Part shown: piece after piece, positions 33,175 through 42,749 of the stretch
How positions within the stretch are numbered: position 1 is the stretch's first letter
How the letters are laid out: each line of letters starts with the position of its first letter
Assembly (NCBI RefSeq): GCF_907164915.1
Contig: NC_061862.1
Location: 58,196,619 to 58,260,618 of the forward strand
DNA length: 64,000 nucleotides
From: Impatiens glandulifera
Taxonomy: Eukaryota; Streptophyta; Magnoliopsida; Ericales; Balsaminaceae
Direction of reading: 5' to 3'
Translations under genes and position numbers: made by a program
The notes under the pieces: generated by a model
Database searches by the model: none
Told to the model about the DNA's origin: nothing
What the model saw: only the letters and a program-made list of their open reading frames with translations

Positions 33175-34472
33175 ATGTCTCTCCTAAACAAAATCTCAAT
33201 GTTAATCAAGGAAGATTATGATGATTTAAAGATCAGGATGTAGGCTCATTTGACTGCTCTAGTTGACGATATGTGATAAGACATCACTGATGGGCCAATG
33301 AAGATCCAAACGATCAGCACAACCACAACCTCAACCGATGGCATTCCTGAGATGAAGGATAAACCAAGACATGAGTGGACGACTGAAGATAAAAGAATGG
33401 TCAATCTGGACAACGTTGTCAAAGATATCCTCTATAAGACACTGGACAAAAATATGTTCAGCAAGATTAAGTCATTCTCGACTACCAAAGAAATTTGGGA
33501 GAAGTTGACTCAACTTTGCAAAGGCAACGATCAAAAGAAAGAGAACAAACTTATGGTTGTCACACAAAAGTTTGATAGCATCAAGATGCGGCCTGGAGAA
33601 ACAATGGATGAATTTGACGAATGGTTCAACAACATTGTCATTAAGCTCTCAACTCTAGGAAAAACATACAGCAATAAAGAGGTTGCTTTCAAGGTTGTGA
33701 GAGCCCTACCTAGAGAATGGGACATAAGACAATGGCCATGAGAGAATCAAAAGACCTCAACAAAATGGAGTTGCACGACCTCTTCGATGAACTTAAAATT
33801 TACGAGATTGAAATAAACTCAAGAAACGAAGAGGTGCCGAAGACTCTGCTAACTTAAGAAAGCAAAAGCAAGTGGGCTGACAGCTTAGATGAAAACTCTT
33901 CAAGTGAAGATGAGGAGGAAAAAATCAGATGTTTCTTGGCATACTGTACTAAGGTATTTGACTTCTCCTCTAACGATTTCACGAGAGATGATATTGTCAC
34001 TGCACTCAATGACATGGTCATTGAGTACAAGAAACTGTTAGACTCTCTTAATGAGATAAATTTGAAAAACAAATTAGATAGTACAAGTTTTTCACTTAAA
34101 AACAATGAACCTGAAGTTTTGAAAAATAATGAAGCAAATGAGTTCTTATCTAAGAATGAGAAGCTCAAAGAAACGATCAAAACTCTTTTTTCTGAAAACC
34201 AAAGATTGAACTATGTGACTAATTCTTGGACGAAATCTGAAAAAGCTGTTACACAGATGATTATTGAGCAAAGGCCTGTCGGATGTAAATCTGGTTTAGG
34301 ATTTGATAATAGCTTTCCAAATGAGTCCAATACAAAGTTAAAATCAGTTAAAGGAAAGCTTAAATTCATAAACTTTGTCAATAGTACTTTAACTGACACT
34401 AGAACTAGTCATAGATGTAGTGACTTAATCTTAAAAGGTGATGTTAAATATGTTAAGCCGACTTTTAGTTGA
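33175..34472 (+). pseudogene. C2 gag remnant
   Basis: From the ATG at 33175 the frame meets TAG/TGA stops early (at Trp positions after DLKIRM and VDDM). It then reopens at 33298-33741 with the gag core (TKEIWEKLTQLCKGNDQKKE, EFDEWFNNIVIKLSTLGKTY). A deletion at about 33729 shifts frame. The C-terminal coiled-coil-like part is open at 33936-34472, longer than in C1 because a stop present there (MIIE*) is a sense codon here. Confidence 0.7.
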
Positions 34473-34751
34473 CTCAAGCCTGAGAAGCGGGCAGCCAACT
34501 GGTCTAGCAAACAAAACCTTGACAAAAAGTCAAAAGGTTTTCATTAAAAACTATCTTTTAAAGTTAAGGAATCATCAGGAGGTAGAATTCAATCTGCCAA
34601 ATACACTACACACAATAGGAAATCAATAAAAATATTCAAAGGACGAATAAGCCACAAACCCAAAGAAAAATGGGCACCAGATCTGTTATTGTCTATGAAT
34701 GCGGGTAAAATAACACGTTCGAATGAAATACATGTCAACAGATCAGCAAGT

Positions 34752-36506
34752 TAGAGATTAGAGACGGAGGTCTGACTAAGGATGAAGGCTTATGAAAAAC
34801 GGTTTGATAGAAATCCTGTTAGGGATTAATATCTCTTTTTATTCTACGCAAACTTGTGTAAACACTTGAAACAGATTCAAGGCGGAATTGTTTACTTGGG
34901 TTTGAAGCACAAGATGAAATATGAAAAGATGATAGAAATGAAGAACACAACAGTTTGTTTATAGATGTTCGGATCTTCAAGAAAGATACGTGGCACTCTT
35001 CCATTGGAAAGCCTCCATTGTACAGAGCAGGTTCTGAGCACAAGGATCGTGGCCGTACCGAACTGGTAGTGCGCCGAATATTCCATCAGGGATGTACCTA
35101 CAAAACGGGTAATGTGAGGAAAATTCTCTTACGTGGCATTCCTTGATTGGATGCATATAGCTGTTGTACTAATCCTCACTAGAAAGTGGAGCAGAAGTAG
35201 GGTACACCTATAGCACGTGGGTAGGAGAAATGCTAGATTCAAGCGTACTGCTTAAACAGAGCATTAGACGTATTTCAGTTAGACGAATTTGTAAAAATCA
35301 GTCTAATGAAATAAGTCAACTCATTCTAATGAAAAACGTCTATTAGACCGCCTGGTCTAATAGAATTAGACTCGCGTCTAATTATAATAACAATTAGACG
35401 GGTACGTCTAACTCCACTGAGTTAGACTACACGTCTAATTTCGGTTCTACCTCAGACTAATCTGAAGGAGTTAGACTCACGTCTAACTTTCACTAATTAG
35501 ACTACCCGTCTAATTATTCAATAACCATTAGACCGACACGTCTAACTCAGATGAGTTAGACTGACGCGTCTAATTCCGGTTCTACCTCAGACTAATCTGA
35601 AGGAGTTAGACTCACGTCTAACTTTCACTAATTAGACTACCCGTCTAATTATTCAATAATCATTAGACCGACACGTCTAACTCCGATGAGTTAGACTGAC
35701 GCGTCTAATTCCGGTTCTACCTCAGACTAATCTGAAGGAGTTAGACTCACGTCTAACTTTCACTAATTAGACTACCCGTCTAATTATTAAATAACCATTA
35801 GACCGACACGTCTAACTCCGATGAGTTAGACTGACGCGTCTAATTCCGGTTATATCTCATACTAATCTGAAGAAGTTAGACTCACGTCTAACTTTCACTA
35901 ATTAGACTACCCGTCTAATTATCAAATAACCATTAGAATGCCACGTCTAACTCCAATGAGTTAGACTGGCACGTCTAATTCCGCGTATTCATTAGACTAT
36001 CCGTCTAATTCTTTACGTCTATTAGACTTACACGTCTAACTCCGATGAGTTAAACTGTACGTCTAATTTTATTAGACTCACGTCTAATTCCATTAGACTC
36101 ACGTCTAATTCCATTAGACTCACGTCTAATTCCATTAGACTTACATCTAATTCCGTGTATTTATCAGACTATCCGTCTAATTCTTTACGTCTATTAGACT
36201 TGCGTCTAATTCCGTGTATTCATTAGACTATCCGTCTAATTCTTTACACATCTATTAGACTTACACGTCTAACTCCGATGAGTTAGACTGTACGTCTAAT
36301 TCTATTAGACTTGCGTCTAATTCCATTAGACTTACGTCTAATTTAATGCGAATGGAAATCAAAATCAGTCTAATGACCCTCATTAGATCCAAGTCTAATG
36401 ACATGTAGTCTTAATACACCTGTATCAAAACTCATAAATTATTTCATCATCAAAATATCAGTGGCTAAATTATTTCAACACTTAGTCAAAATAATTTGAC
36501 CCAACA
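34752..36506 (-). mobile_element. Element A 3' LTR
   Basis: It ends at the inner side with CCCAACA (TGTTGGG on the sense strand), directly against the polypurine tract. Compared with the other LTR it lacks about 360 bp: the sequence jumps at about 34968 from GATGTTCGG to ATCTTCAAGAAAG, equal to 42984 and 43341. The region 35270-36420 is the GTCTAA/TTAGAC palindromic array. Confidence 0.85.
35270..36420. repeat. Palindromic TTAGAC/GTCTAA array in the A 3' LTR
   Basis: Dozens of TTAGAC and GTCTAA hexamers alternate. They form units such as TTAGACTCACGTCTAA and GTCTAACTCCGATGAGTTAG. There is a higher-order repeat of about 114-117 bp (ACTACCCGTCTAATTATTCA, then AACCATTAGACCGACACG) repeated about four times near 35500-35950. 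Many units have a central ACGT. Confidence 0.9.
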
Positions 36507-36520
36507 ATTTCCCCCTTTTT
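36507..36520 (-). other. Element A polypurine tract
   Basis: The minus strand reads AAAAAGGGGGAAAT, abutting the sense start of the 3' LTR. This is the standard primer site for plus-strand DNA synthesis. Confidence 0.8.
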
Positions 36521-36801
36521 GATGAAGAAATTGAAAACCTGCATACATATAACAAGACATGCATTCATCCAATAAATAACCAAACAAACAGCATGCAAGT
36601 AATCATTCAAAAACATCCATGTTAATCACATATGAGTGTTTTCAGAAGAAACACTCAAAATATTGTTCAATGTAACCACGATAAGTTTACCAAAAACATT
36701 ATAAAAACATTCAAAATAACTACAAAAGTACATTTAATCATTAGTCTTCTTCTTCTTCTTCTTTTTTCTGGTCATGACTTCTGGACAGGATAGACTTCAA
36801 C

Positions 36802-37560
36802 CTAAGATGTCTCTAAGACTGCAATTAGAGGGGAGTTGGAGTCTTCACTTTTTCGTTTCTTAAACTTGAGCGTTTCCACTCTTTGAATGTAATCTACCAC
36901 TTTTTGGTAGTTCAGGATCTTAGAAGGAAGGGGAAAACTCTTACAAAGTTCGTTCAAACGATGACAAAGAAAAGAACTGAGAGGACCATCAAAGCCGAAG
37001 ATCTTCTTTCTAGCGACAACCATTCTGACAAGATTCCCGAAGAGGAAGCTTGTCCAGTTCACCGGAACACCCCTGGTGATAGCCACCATGATCTGAAAGA
37101 CCTTCGTACAATACTTGTAGGAAGTTTCTTTAGATAGAAGGGATTTCAAAATGATATCACTTAAAAGAGCATATTCAACCTTCAGAAGGTTTTTCTTTCC
37201 ATGAATATCTACTTCAGGGGAATCGGAAAAGACTTTTATCATCGTAATCATTAGGTTAGGGTGAGTGGTAGAGAAATCATCAATACCTTCTGTTGGGAGA
37301 TGAAAGAACTCACCAAAAGATTCTCCTGTGATCCAAACCATCTGGCCCATTACAACACCAGCAATAACATTATCTTGATAGAAGCTAGCGGTTTGGAAGA
37401 ATTCGTTGACAAGTTGTTCATGATAAGTTTCATGAGGGGTGAGGAATCTTCTCAGCCCAGAAGCTTTTAGCGATTCGAACATCCTTTGCATGCCCGAAGA
37501 TTCAAGAGAGGGTACAGATTGAAAGTCCACTTGAATCGATTTAGGTCGGAAGGGCAGCAT
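36802..37560 (-). CDS. Extra intact 252-aa ORF of element A (env position), unknown function
   Basis: A 252-codon frame with no stops, sense to the element. It lies between pol and the 3' LTR, where SIRE elements may carry an env-like ORF. Recognisable blocks are MFESLKASGLRRFL, TYHEQLVNEFF, GEFFHLPTEGIDDFS, KYCTKVFQIMVAITRGVPVNW and FLFGNLVRMVVA. From memory these match the layout of a retroelement-linked plant protein with a Q(G)xxVxISExxFxxxFxLPTEGL motif, related to the 'putative plant transposon protein' group. No signal peptide or convincing membrane segment is seen, which argues against a classical envelope. The C-terminus is basic (KFKKRKSED, a possible nuclear signal). It is the only undamaged frame of the element. 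The ATG at 37560 is the first in frame. Confidence 0.7.
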   Translation of the reverse strand: MLPFRPKSIQVDFQSVPSLESSGMQRMFESLKASGLRRFLTPHETYHEQLVNEFFQTASFYQDNVIAGVVMGQMVWITGESFGEFFHLPTEGIDDFSTTHPNLMITMIKVFSDSPEVDIHGKKNLLKVEYALLSDIILKSLLSKETSYKYCTKVFQIMVAITRGVPVNWTSFLFGNLVRMVVARKKIFGFDGPLSSFLCHRLNELCKSFPLPSKILNYQKVVDYIQRVETLKFKKRKSEDSNSPLIAVLETS

Positions 37561-37974
37561 TTTGATTTGATGAACAAGGGTTTGAGAGGTTTGACTTCTA
37601 AAGAGAGAAAGAGGAATTTCAAGGATCTTCTAACCTTTTAGAGTGAATGAACCTATTAATACCGGGGTTTTAATCATGAAGAAGAAAACTAATGATTACT
37701 CCTACTGTCAAGAATTTCAAAAGACAGTTCCCAATAAAGAACATGAAATAGAACGTCTAATACTAAGTGTACAAGCAAAAGATGTCAGAAATATTAGTCA
37801 TTTCTTGCATATTGAGAGACACGTGTCTTCAATTCTTTTGAGGAATGGCTGAATTTATTTTTCGGCGGGAAAGAAAACTCAAACAGAAATCATTAAAAGA
37901 CAGTTGTCCGAAAAATCGGAAGATGAAGAGTCTAATTACACTAGTAGTTAGACGTTTTATTCTTCTTTTCACAT

Positions 37975-38150
37975 TTTCAACTTCCTTTTGAAAATCAGTC
38001 TATTAGACGTGTACGTCTAATTATTCTATAACAGCACGTGTGACACGCGTGTCTGATTAGACGTGAGCATCCTCTTGCTCATAACGAAAAAAACGTCTAA
38101 CATCTATTAGACGTTTCCGTCTATTAGACGCATCCGTCTAACCAAGCAGG
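37975..38150. repeat. TTAGAC/GTCTAA motif cluster outside the LTR
   Basis: Motifs such as TTAGACGTGTACGTCTAA, ATTAGACG and CCGTCTATTAGACG recur just upstream (in element sense) of the extra ORF. They are the same words as in the LTR array but between pol and the ORF. Confidence 0.7.
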
Positions 38151-38300
38151 TTAAAATAACCAAGACAATGATTTCATATGAAGATGAAACTGCTAAGGTA
38201 GATGTTCGTCTAAGTAGCTGTGTTTCTCAAACTCTGAATCCTTAGGACAAGTTAAGACCTCCGTCTTTCATATCTGTTCAGTTGCGTTTTGAACGATATG

Positions 38301-38310
38301 TTCCCCCTTA
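38301..38310 (-). other. Second polypurine-like tract after pol in element A
   Basis: The minus strand reads TAAGGGGGAA about 20 bases after the pol stop. Element B has the same tract at 52439-52447. With the tract at 36507-36520 this makes two candidate plus-strand primer sites. Confidence 0.5.
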
Positions 38311-38329
38311 GATTATGCACACAATTACA

Positions 38330-41300
38330 TTAATCAAGATCAATAAGACCTAGCATGTTTCTAAAGTGAGAAAACTTAGCTTCCGGAAGAGGTTTCGTGA
38401 AGATGTCAATAGTTTGTTGATCTGTAGGAACATGTTCAAGACGGATTTGCTTCTGATTGACGTGTTCTCGGATGAAATGATGCCTGATTTCAATATGCTT
38501 TGTCCGAGAATGCAGAACAAGATTGTAGGATATTGCGATAACACTTGTGTTGTCGTAGAAAATTGGAGATTCATCAGCCTCAATCCCATAGTCTCTGAGT
38601 TGTTGTTGAATCCACAGAACTTGAGAACAACAACTGCCAGCTGCAAGACACTCAACTTCTACTGTAGACGTGGCGACTGACGTCTGCTTCTTGCTGAACC
38701 ATGTGATTAGACGATCTCCAAGGAACTGGCAAGTTCCACTTGTGCTTTTTCTATCAATTTTGCATCTTGCATAATCTGCATCTGAGAAACTAATTAAATT
38801 GAAACTGGAATCCTTCGGATACCACAGTCCCACATTTTGAGTTCCCTTCAAATATTTAAGAATACGTTTAGCAGTAGTAAAATGAGAGAGTTTAGGATCA
38901 GCCTGAAATCTGCCACAGACACCAACAACAAATTGAATGTCTGGCCTGCTAGCAGTTACATACAGCAAAGAACGATGAAACCTCTGTATGCTGTAACATC
39001 TACACTTTGGCCACCTTCATCTTTGTCTAATTTAACTGAAGAGCTCATAGGAGTAGTTGCTGCAGAATAGTTCTCCAAACCAAATTTCTTTAACAATTCT
39101 TTGGTATATTTGACCCGGTTGATGAGAGTTCCGTTTTCCAGCTGACGGATCTGAAGCCCAAGGAAGAATGTAAGTTCTCCCATCATGCTCATTTCAAACC
39201 TATCTTGCATCAGCTTGGCAAATTTCTCACACAGTTTGGGGTTAGTTGACCCAAAGATAATGTCATCAACATATATCTGAACAAGTAATATATGGGAATC
39301 TTTAGCAAATCTAAACAGGGTTTTATCCACTATTCCGACAACAAAGTCATGATCAAACAAGAAATTGGTTAAAGTGTCATACCAAGCTCTAGGAGCTTGT
39401 TTCAGACCATACAATGCTTTGTTAAGCCTATAAACATGATTAGGCAAAACATGATCTACGAAACCAGGGGGTTGCTCAACATATACTTCTTCACTTAATT
39501 TTCCATTTAAAAATGCATTTTTCACATCCATTTGAAAAACTTTAAAGTTCTTAAATGATGCATATGCTAGGAAGATTCTGATTGCCTCTAGTCTTGCAAC
39601 CGGTGCAAAAGACTCATCAAAATCAATACCTTCCTCTTGTCTGTATCCTTGAGCAACTAAACAAACTTTGTTTCTAATGACTAAGCCATCTTCACTAAGC
39701 TTGTTTCTAAATATTCATCTTGTTCCTATGACTGACTTATCAGTTGGTCTAGGAGTAAAATACCATACTTTATTTCTATCAAATTGGTTTAACTCCTCTT
39801 GCATAGCATTGATCCAATCTGGATCAACTATAGCTTCACCAATTTTCTTTGGTTCAATTTGAGAAATAAATGCAGAGTTGGCCATTTCATCCATCAGTTG
39901 ACGTCTTGTCCTTCGAGGAGAAAAAGGATTTTCAATTATCAGTTCTGGTGGATGATTTTTGTTCCATCTGAAGTTGGAACCAAGAAGATTGGTCATCTGA
40001 ACCGGTGACACCGCGACATCCAAACTCTCAACTTCTTGTTGATCAGGAGTTTGCACATCTGGTTGAGCTTCAACCGGATCAGTCACAGGATCAGATAGAG
40101 CCATCCGCTTGTCCAAGGTTTCTTCTTCTTCACTCACAGACTCAAGACTAGCCGCTTGCAGTCTGTCAGCAAGATCAATGGGTTCATTGGATTTGCTCTC
40201 AACAGGCTCATCAAAAACTACATGAAGGGATTCTTCAACAGTCTGTGTTCTTTTGTTGTATACTCTGTAAGCCTTGCTTACTGATGAGTATCCCAACATA
40301 AATCCTTCATCTGCTTTAGCATCAAAAGCAGTCAACTAAACCTTTCCATTGTTATGGATAAAACATTTATACCCAAAAATCTTAAAGTAAGAGACTGTGG
40401 GAATTCTCCCATGATACAGTTCATAGGGAGTTTTATCAAAACGTTTGTTAATTATTGATCGGTTTTGAGTGTAGCAAGCAGTACTAATGGCTTCTGCCCA
40501 GAACCTCTGAGGAACATCTGATTCAGCAAGCATAGATCTCGCTGCTTCTTTCAGAGTTCTCACTCTTCTTTCAGCAATGCCGTTTTGCTGTGGAGTTCTG
40601 GCACTAGACAACTCGTGCCTAATTCCAGTTTCCTCAAGATAAGATGATAGGTATCTGTTAGTGAATTCAGTTCCCTGATCACTTCTAATACATGTGATAT
40701 TTAGAGATTTCTGATTCTGAATTCCTCTAAATATCCTAATCAAATTTTCAGCAGTTTTATCTTTTGATGGTAAAAATGCAACCCATGTGAAACGTGAAAA
40801 CTCATCAATAACAATTAAGGCAAATCTCATTCCTCCTACACTTTTTACAGGAATTGGACCAAAAAGATCCATATGTAAAAGTTCTAGGATACGGCTGGAT
40901 TGTGATTTTCCTTTACTTTTGAACGATGATCTGTCCTATTTGCCTAACTGGCAAGCACTGCAACTCTTGTCCTTTGAAAACTGAAGGTTGGGTAAATCAA
41001 TGACTAAATTGTTTGAACAAATGTTGTTGATGGTTTTAAACTTCAAATGGTTCAAACGTTTATGCCATAACCATTTCTGGTCATTCTTGGCAATCATGCA
41101 CATAGGATCAGATGTCTCTTTTTGCCAATTCATTTTATATGAGTTTCCTACTCTACTTACAGTTAATAGAATGTTTCCATCTTGGTCTTTAACTAAACAT
41201 GCATGAGTTTGAAAATCTATTGACAAACCATTATCACATAGTTGACTAATGCTGATTAAGTTATAACATAAGTTGTCAACCAGCAGCACATCATTAATAT

Positions 41301-41421
41301 TTAGGTTACCATGGATAATCTTACCCTTACCCATGGTCTTACCCTTCTTGTTGTCACCAAATGTGATCTTAGGTCTAGAGCAGTCTGATATATCAGTGAG
41401 AAGCCGTCTGTTTCCAGTCAT
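38330..41421 (-). pseudogene. Element A pol: GAG-pre-integrase, integrase, reverse transcriptase, RNase H
   Basis: One frame from 41421 to 38956 is broken by only three stops: 40933-40935, 40333-40335 and 39712-39714. The second and third are sense codons in element B. A one-base deletion near 38975 then shifts into the RNase H frame (38968-38330). Domain order: GAG-pre-integrase (WLWHKRLNHL, C..C), integrase (LFGPIPVKSVGG, then RSDQGTEF, QQNGIAERR), an acidic linker, RVT_2 reverse transcriptase ([23 protein letters not shown], catalytic YVDDIIFGS), RNase H (SDADYA, RKSTSGTCQFLG, IFTKPLPEAKF). The RNase H catalytic region has variants (VEVECLAAG where element B has AEAEYLVAG). Family: Copia, SIRE/Maximus lineage by layout. 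Confidence 0.9.
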
Positions 41422-41777
41422 ATGCCTAGAACATCCGCTATCAAGATACCATACAGATTCCTCCAGTCCTTCATTTATTTGTACCTACATAAATAGATAT
41501 TTACAATCTTTTGGTACCCACCTTTAATTGGGTCCTCGATCAATCAGTCCCTTAGGAATCCATATTTGAGTTATTCTGATGGATTTCCCATTTTGTGTTG
41601 TGATTAATGCGTATGTTTTTGACTTAGCAGACGACTTTCTGCTAGCCACTGATCCTTTAGTTTTTGAAGAGGATTTTCTTTTAAAATTCCTTGACTTTGA
41701 GTCAGGTTTTAAATTACCAGATCTATTAGCCTTTTCTAGCTTATTCTTAAGCCAACTAACAGTCGGTGGAACATAAA
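41422..41777 (-). pseudogene. Element A gag C-terminus and protease
   Basis: The minus strand here encodes SWLKNKLEKANRSGN, a Lys/Ser-rich stretch, and, after an in-frame stop and frame change, YLDSGCSRHMTGNRR. That carries the D-S-G motif of the Copia aspartic protease. Zinc-knuckle cysteines are not clear. Element B lacks the protease part. Confidence 0.65.
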
Positions 41778-42700
41778 CTATTTCATTTTGAAAGCAACTT
41801 CTTCATGAATAGGATCAGATTCATTGTCAGTCATACTTCCTTTGACAAAACTTATTGGCTTAAGTTTGTCATTTGGCTTTGACTTTTTGCAGGACAGATT
41901 AGGGTCATTACTTTCAAATCCCAATCCGGATCTAGATCCAGCAGGTTTCAACATGCTGATCTGATATTTGACAGCATCCCCTGATCTTGTCCATGCACTG
42001 ACAATATAGTTCAGTCTCTTGTTTTCGGACGAAAGAGTTTGATACTGTTCTTTGAGCATCTCATTCTCAGATAAGATCTCTGTTAGGTTTTCATCAAAAA
42101 CACATGATTCAGGTTCTTGCTTTGAAGAGAAGGAAGTTGATTCATATTTAACTTTCATTTCATAAAAAGAGTCAGCTAACTTTTTGTACTCAACAGCCAT
42201 CTCATTGAGTGCATTAGTTAACTCCTCGTTTGTAAATTCTGGTGCAGAGATATCATTTACCTTAGATTGGTCATCTGCCAACAGACATGTTACATCTTCA
42301 TTCTCTTTTTCAACAAAAGACTCCTCCGAATCGCTGTCAGCCCATCTAGATTTGTTCTGACTGCAAATGAATGCTTCCTGGTTGTTCTTTGCTTGAGGGC
42401 TCACTCCGTGGATCTGGCTGAGCTTATCCCATATTTCTTTTGCAGTGGAACAAGACTTAATCTCACAGAACATCTTCGTGTTGAGAGACTGGAACAGAAT
42501 GTTCTTAGCAACATTATCCAGGTTGTTGGTCACTTTATCTTCAGTGGTCCACTCACTTCTTGGCTTTGAAATCTTTATGGGCCATCGGTGATGACACTCC
42601 ACATATCATAGTCAATAGCAGCCAAGTGAGCTTGCATTCTTACCATCTACACATCATAGTTTTCCTTTGACAGAAGAGGAATTTCATTGATGCAAGACAT
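41778..42700 (-). pseudogene. Element A gag
   Basis: It starts at the ATG 42700-42698 (MSCINEIPLLSKENYDV), 35 bases after the primer site. A TAG replaces a Trp codon, and one base is missing near 42572. From 42569 to 41778 the frame is open: NNLDNVAKNILFQSLNTKMF, STAKEIWDKLSQIHG, an acidic middle, and coiled-coil-like ENEMLKEQYQTLSSENKRLN. It ends at a TAG caused by a frameshift relative to element B. Gag forms the virus-like particle in Copia elements. Confidence 0.8.
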
Positions 42701-42734
42701 GCTTTGGGTACTTGATGCTTGAGAATAGAAACAG

Positions 42735-42747
42735 GGCTCTGATACCA
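42735..42747 (-). other. Element A primer-binding site (initiator tRNA-Met)
   Basis: The minus strand reads TGGTATCAGAGCC two bases inside the 5' LTR. This is the common Copia primer site complementary to initiator methionine tRNA. Confidence 0.85.
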
Positions 42748-42749
42748 AT

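Noticed and set aside
34752..34780. Target duplication for element A
   Set aside because: The left edge is deleted relative to the other LTR and the intact C1 target, so no duplication can be shown.
35270..36420. CRISPR-like regular repeats
   Set aside because: Units are palindromic words without unique spacers, lie inside retrotransposon LTRs, and the genome is a plant's.
36883..37137. Plus-strand frames opposite the extra ORF of element A
   Set aside because: Shorter than the minus-strand frame, antisense to the element and without recognisable blocks.
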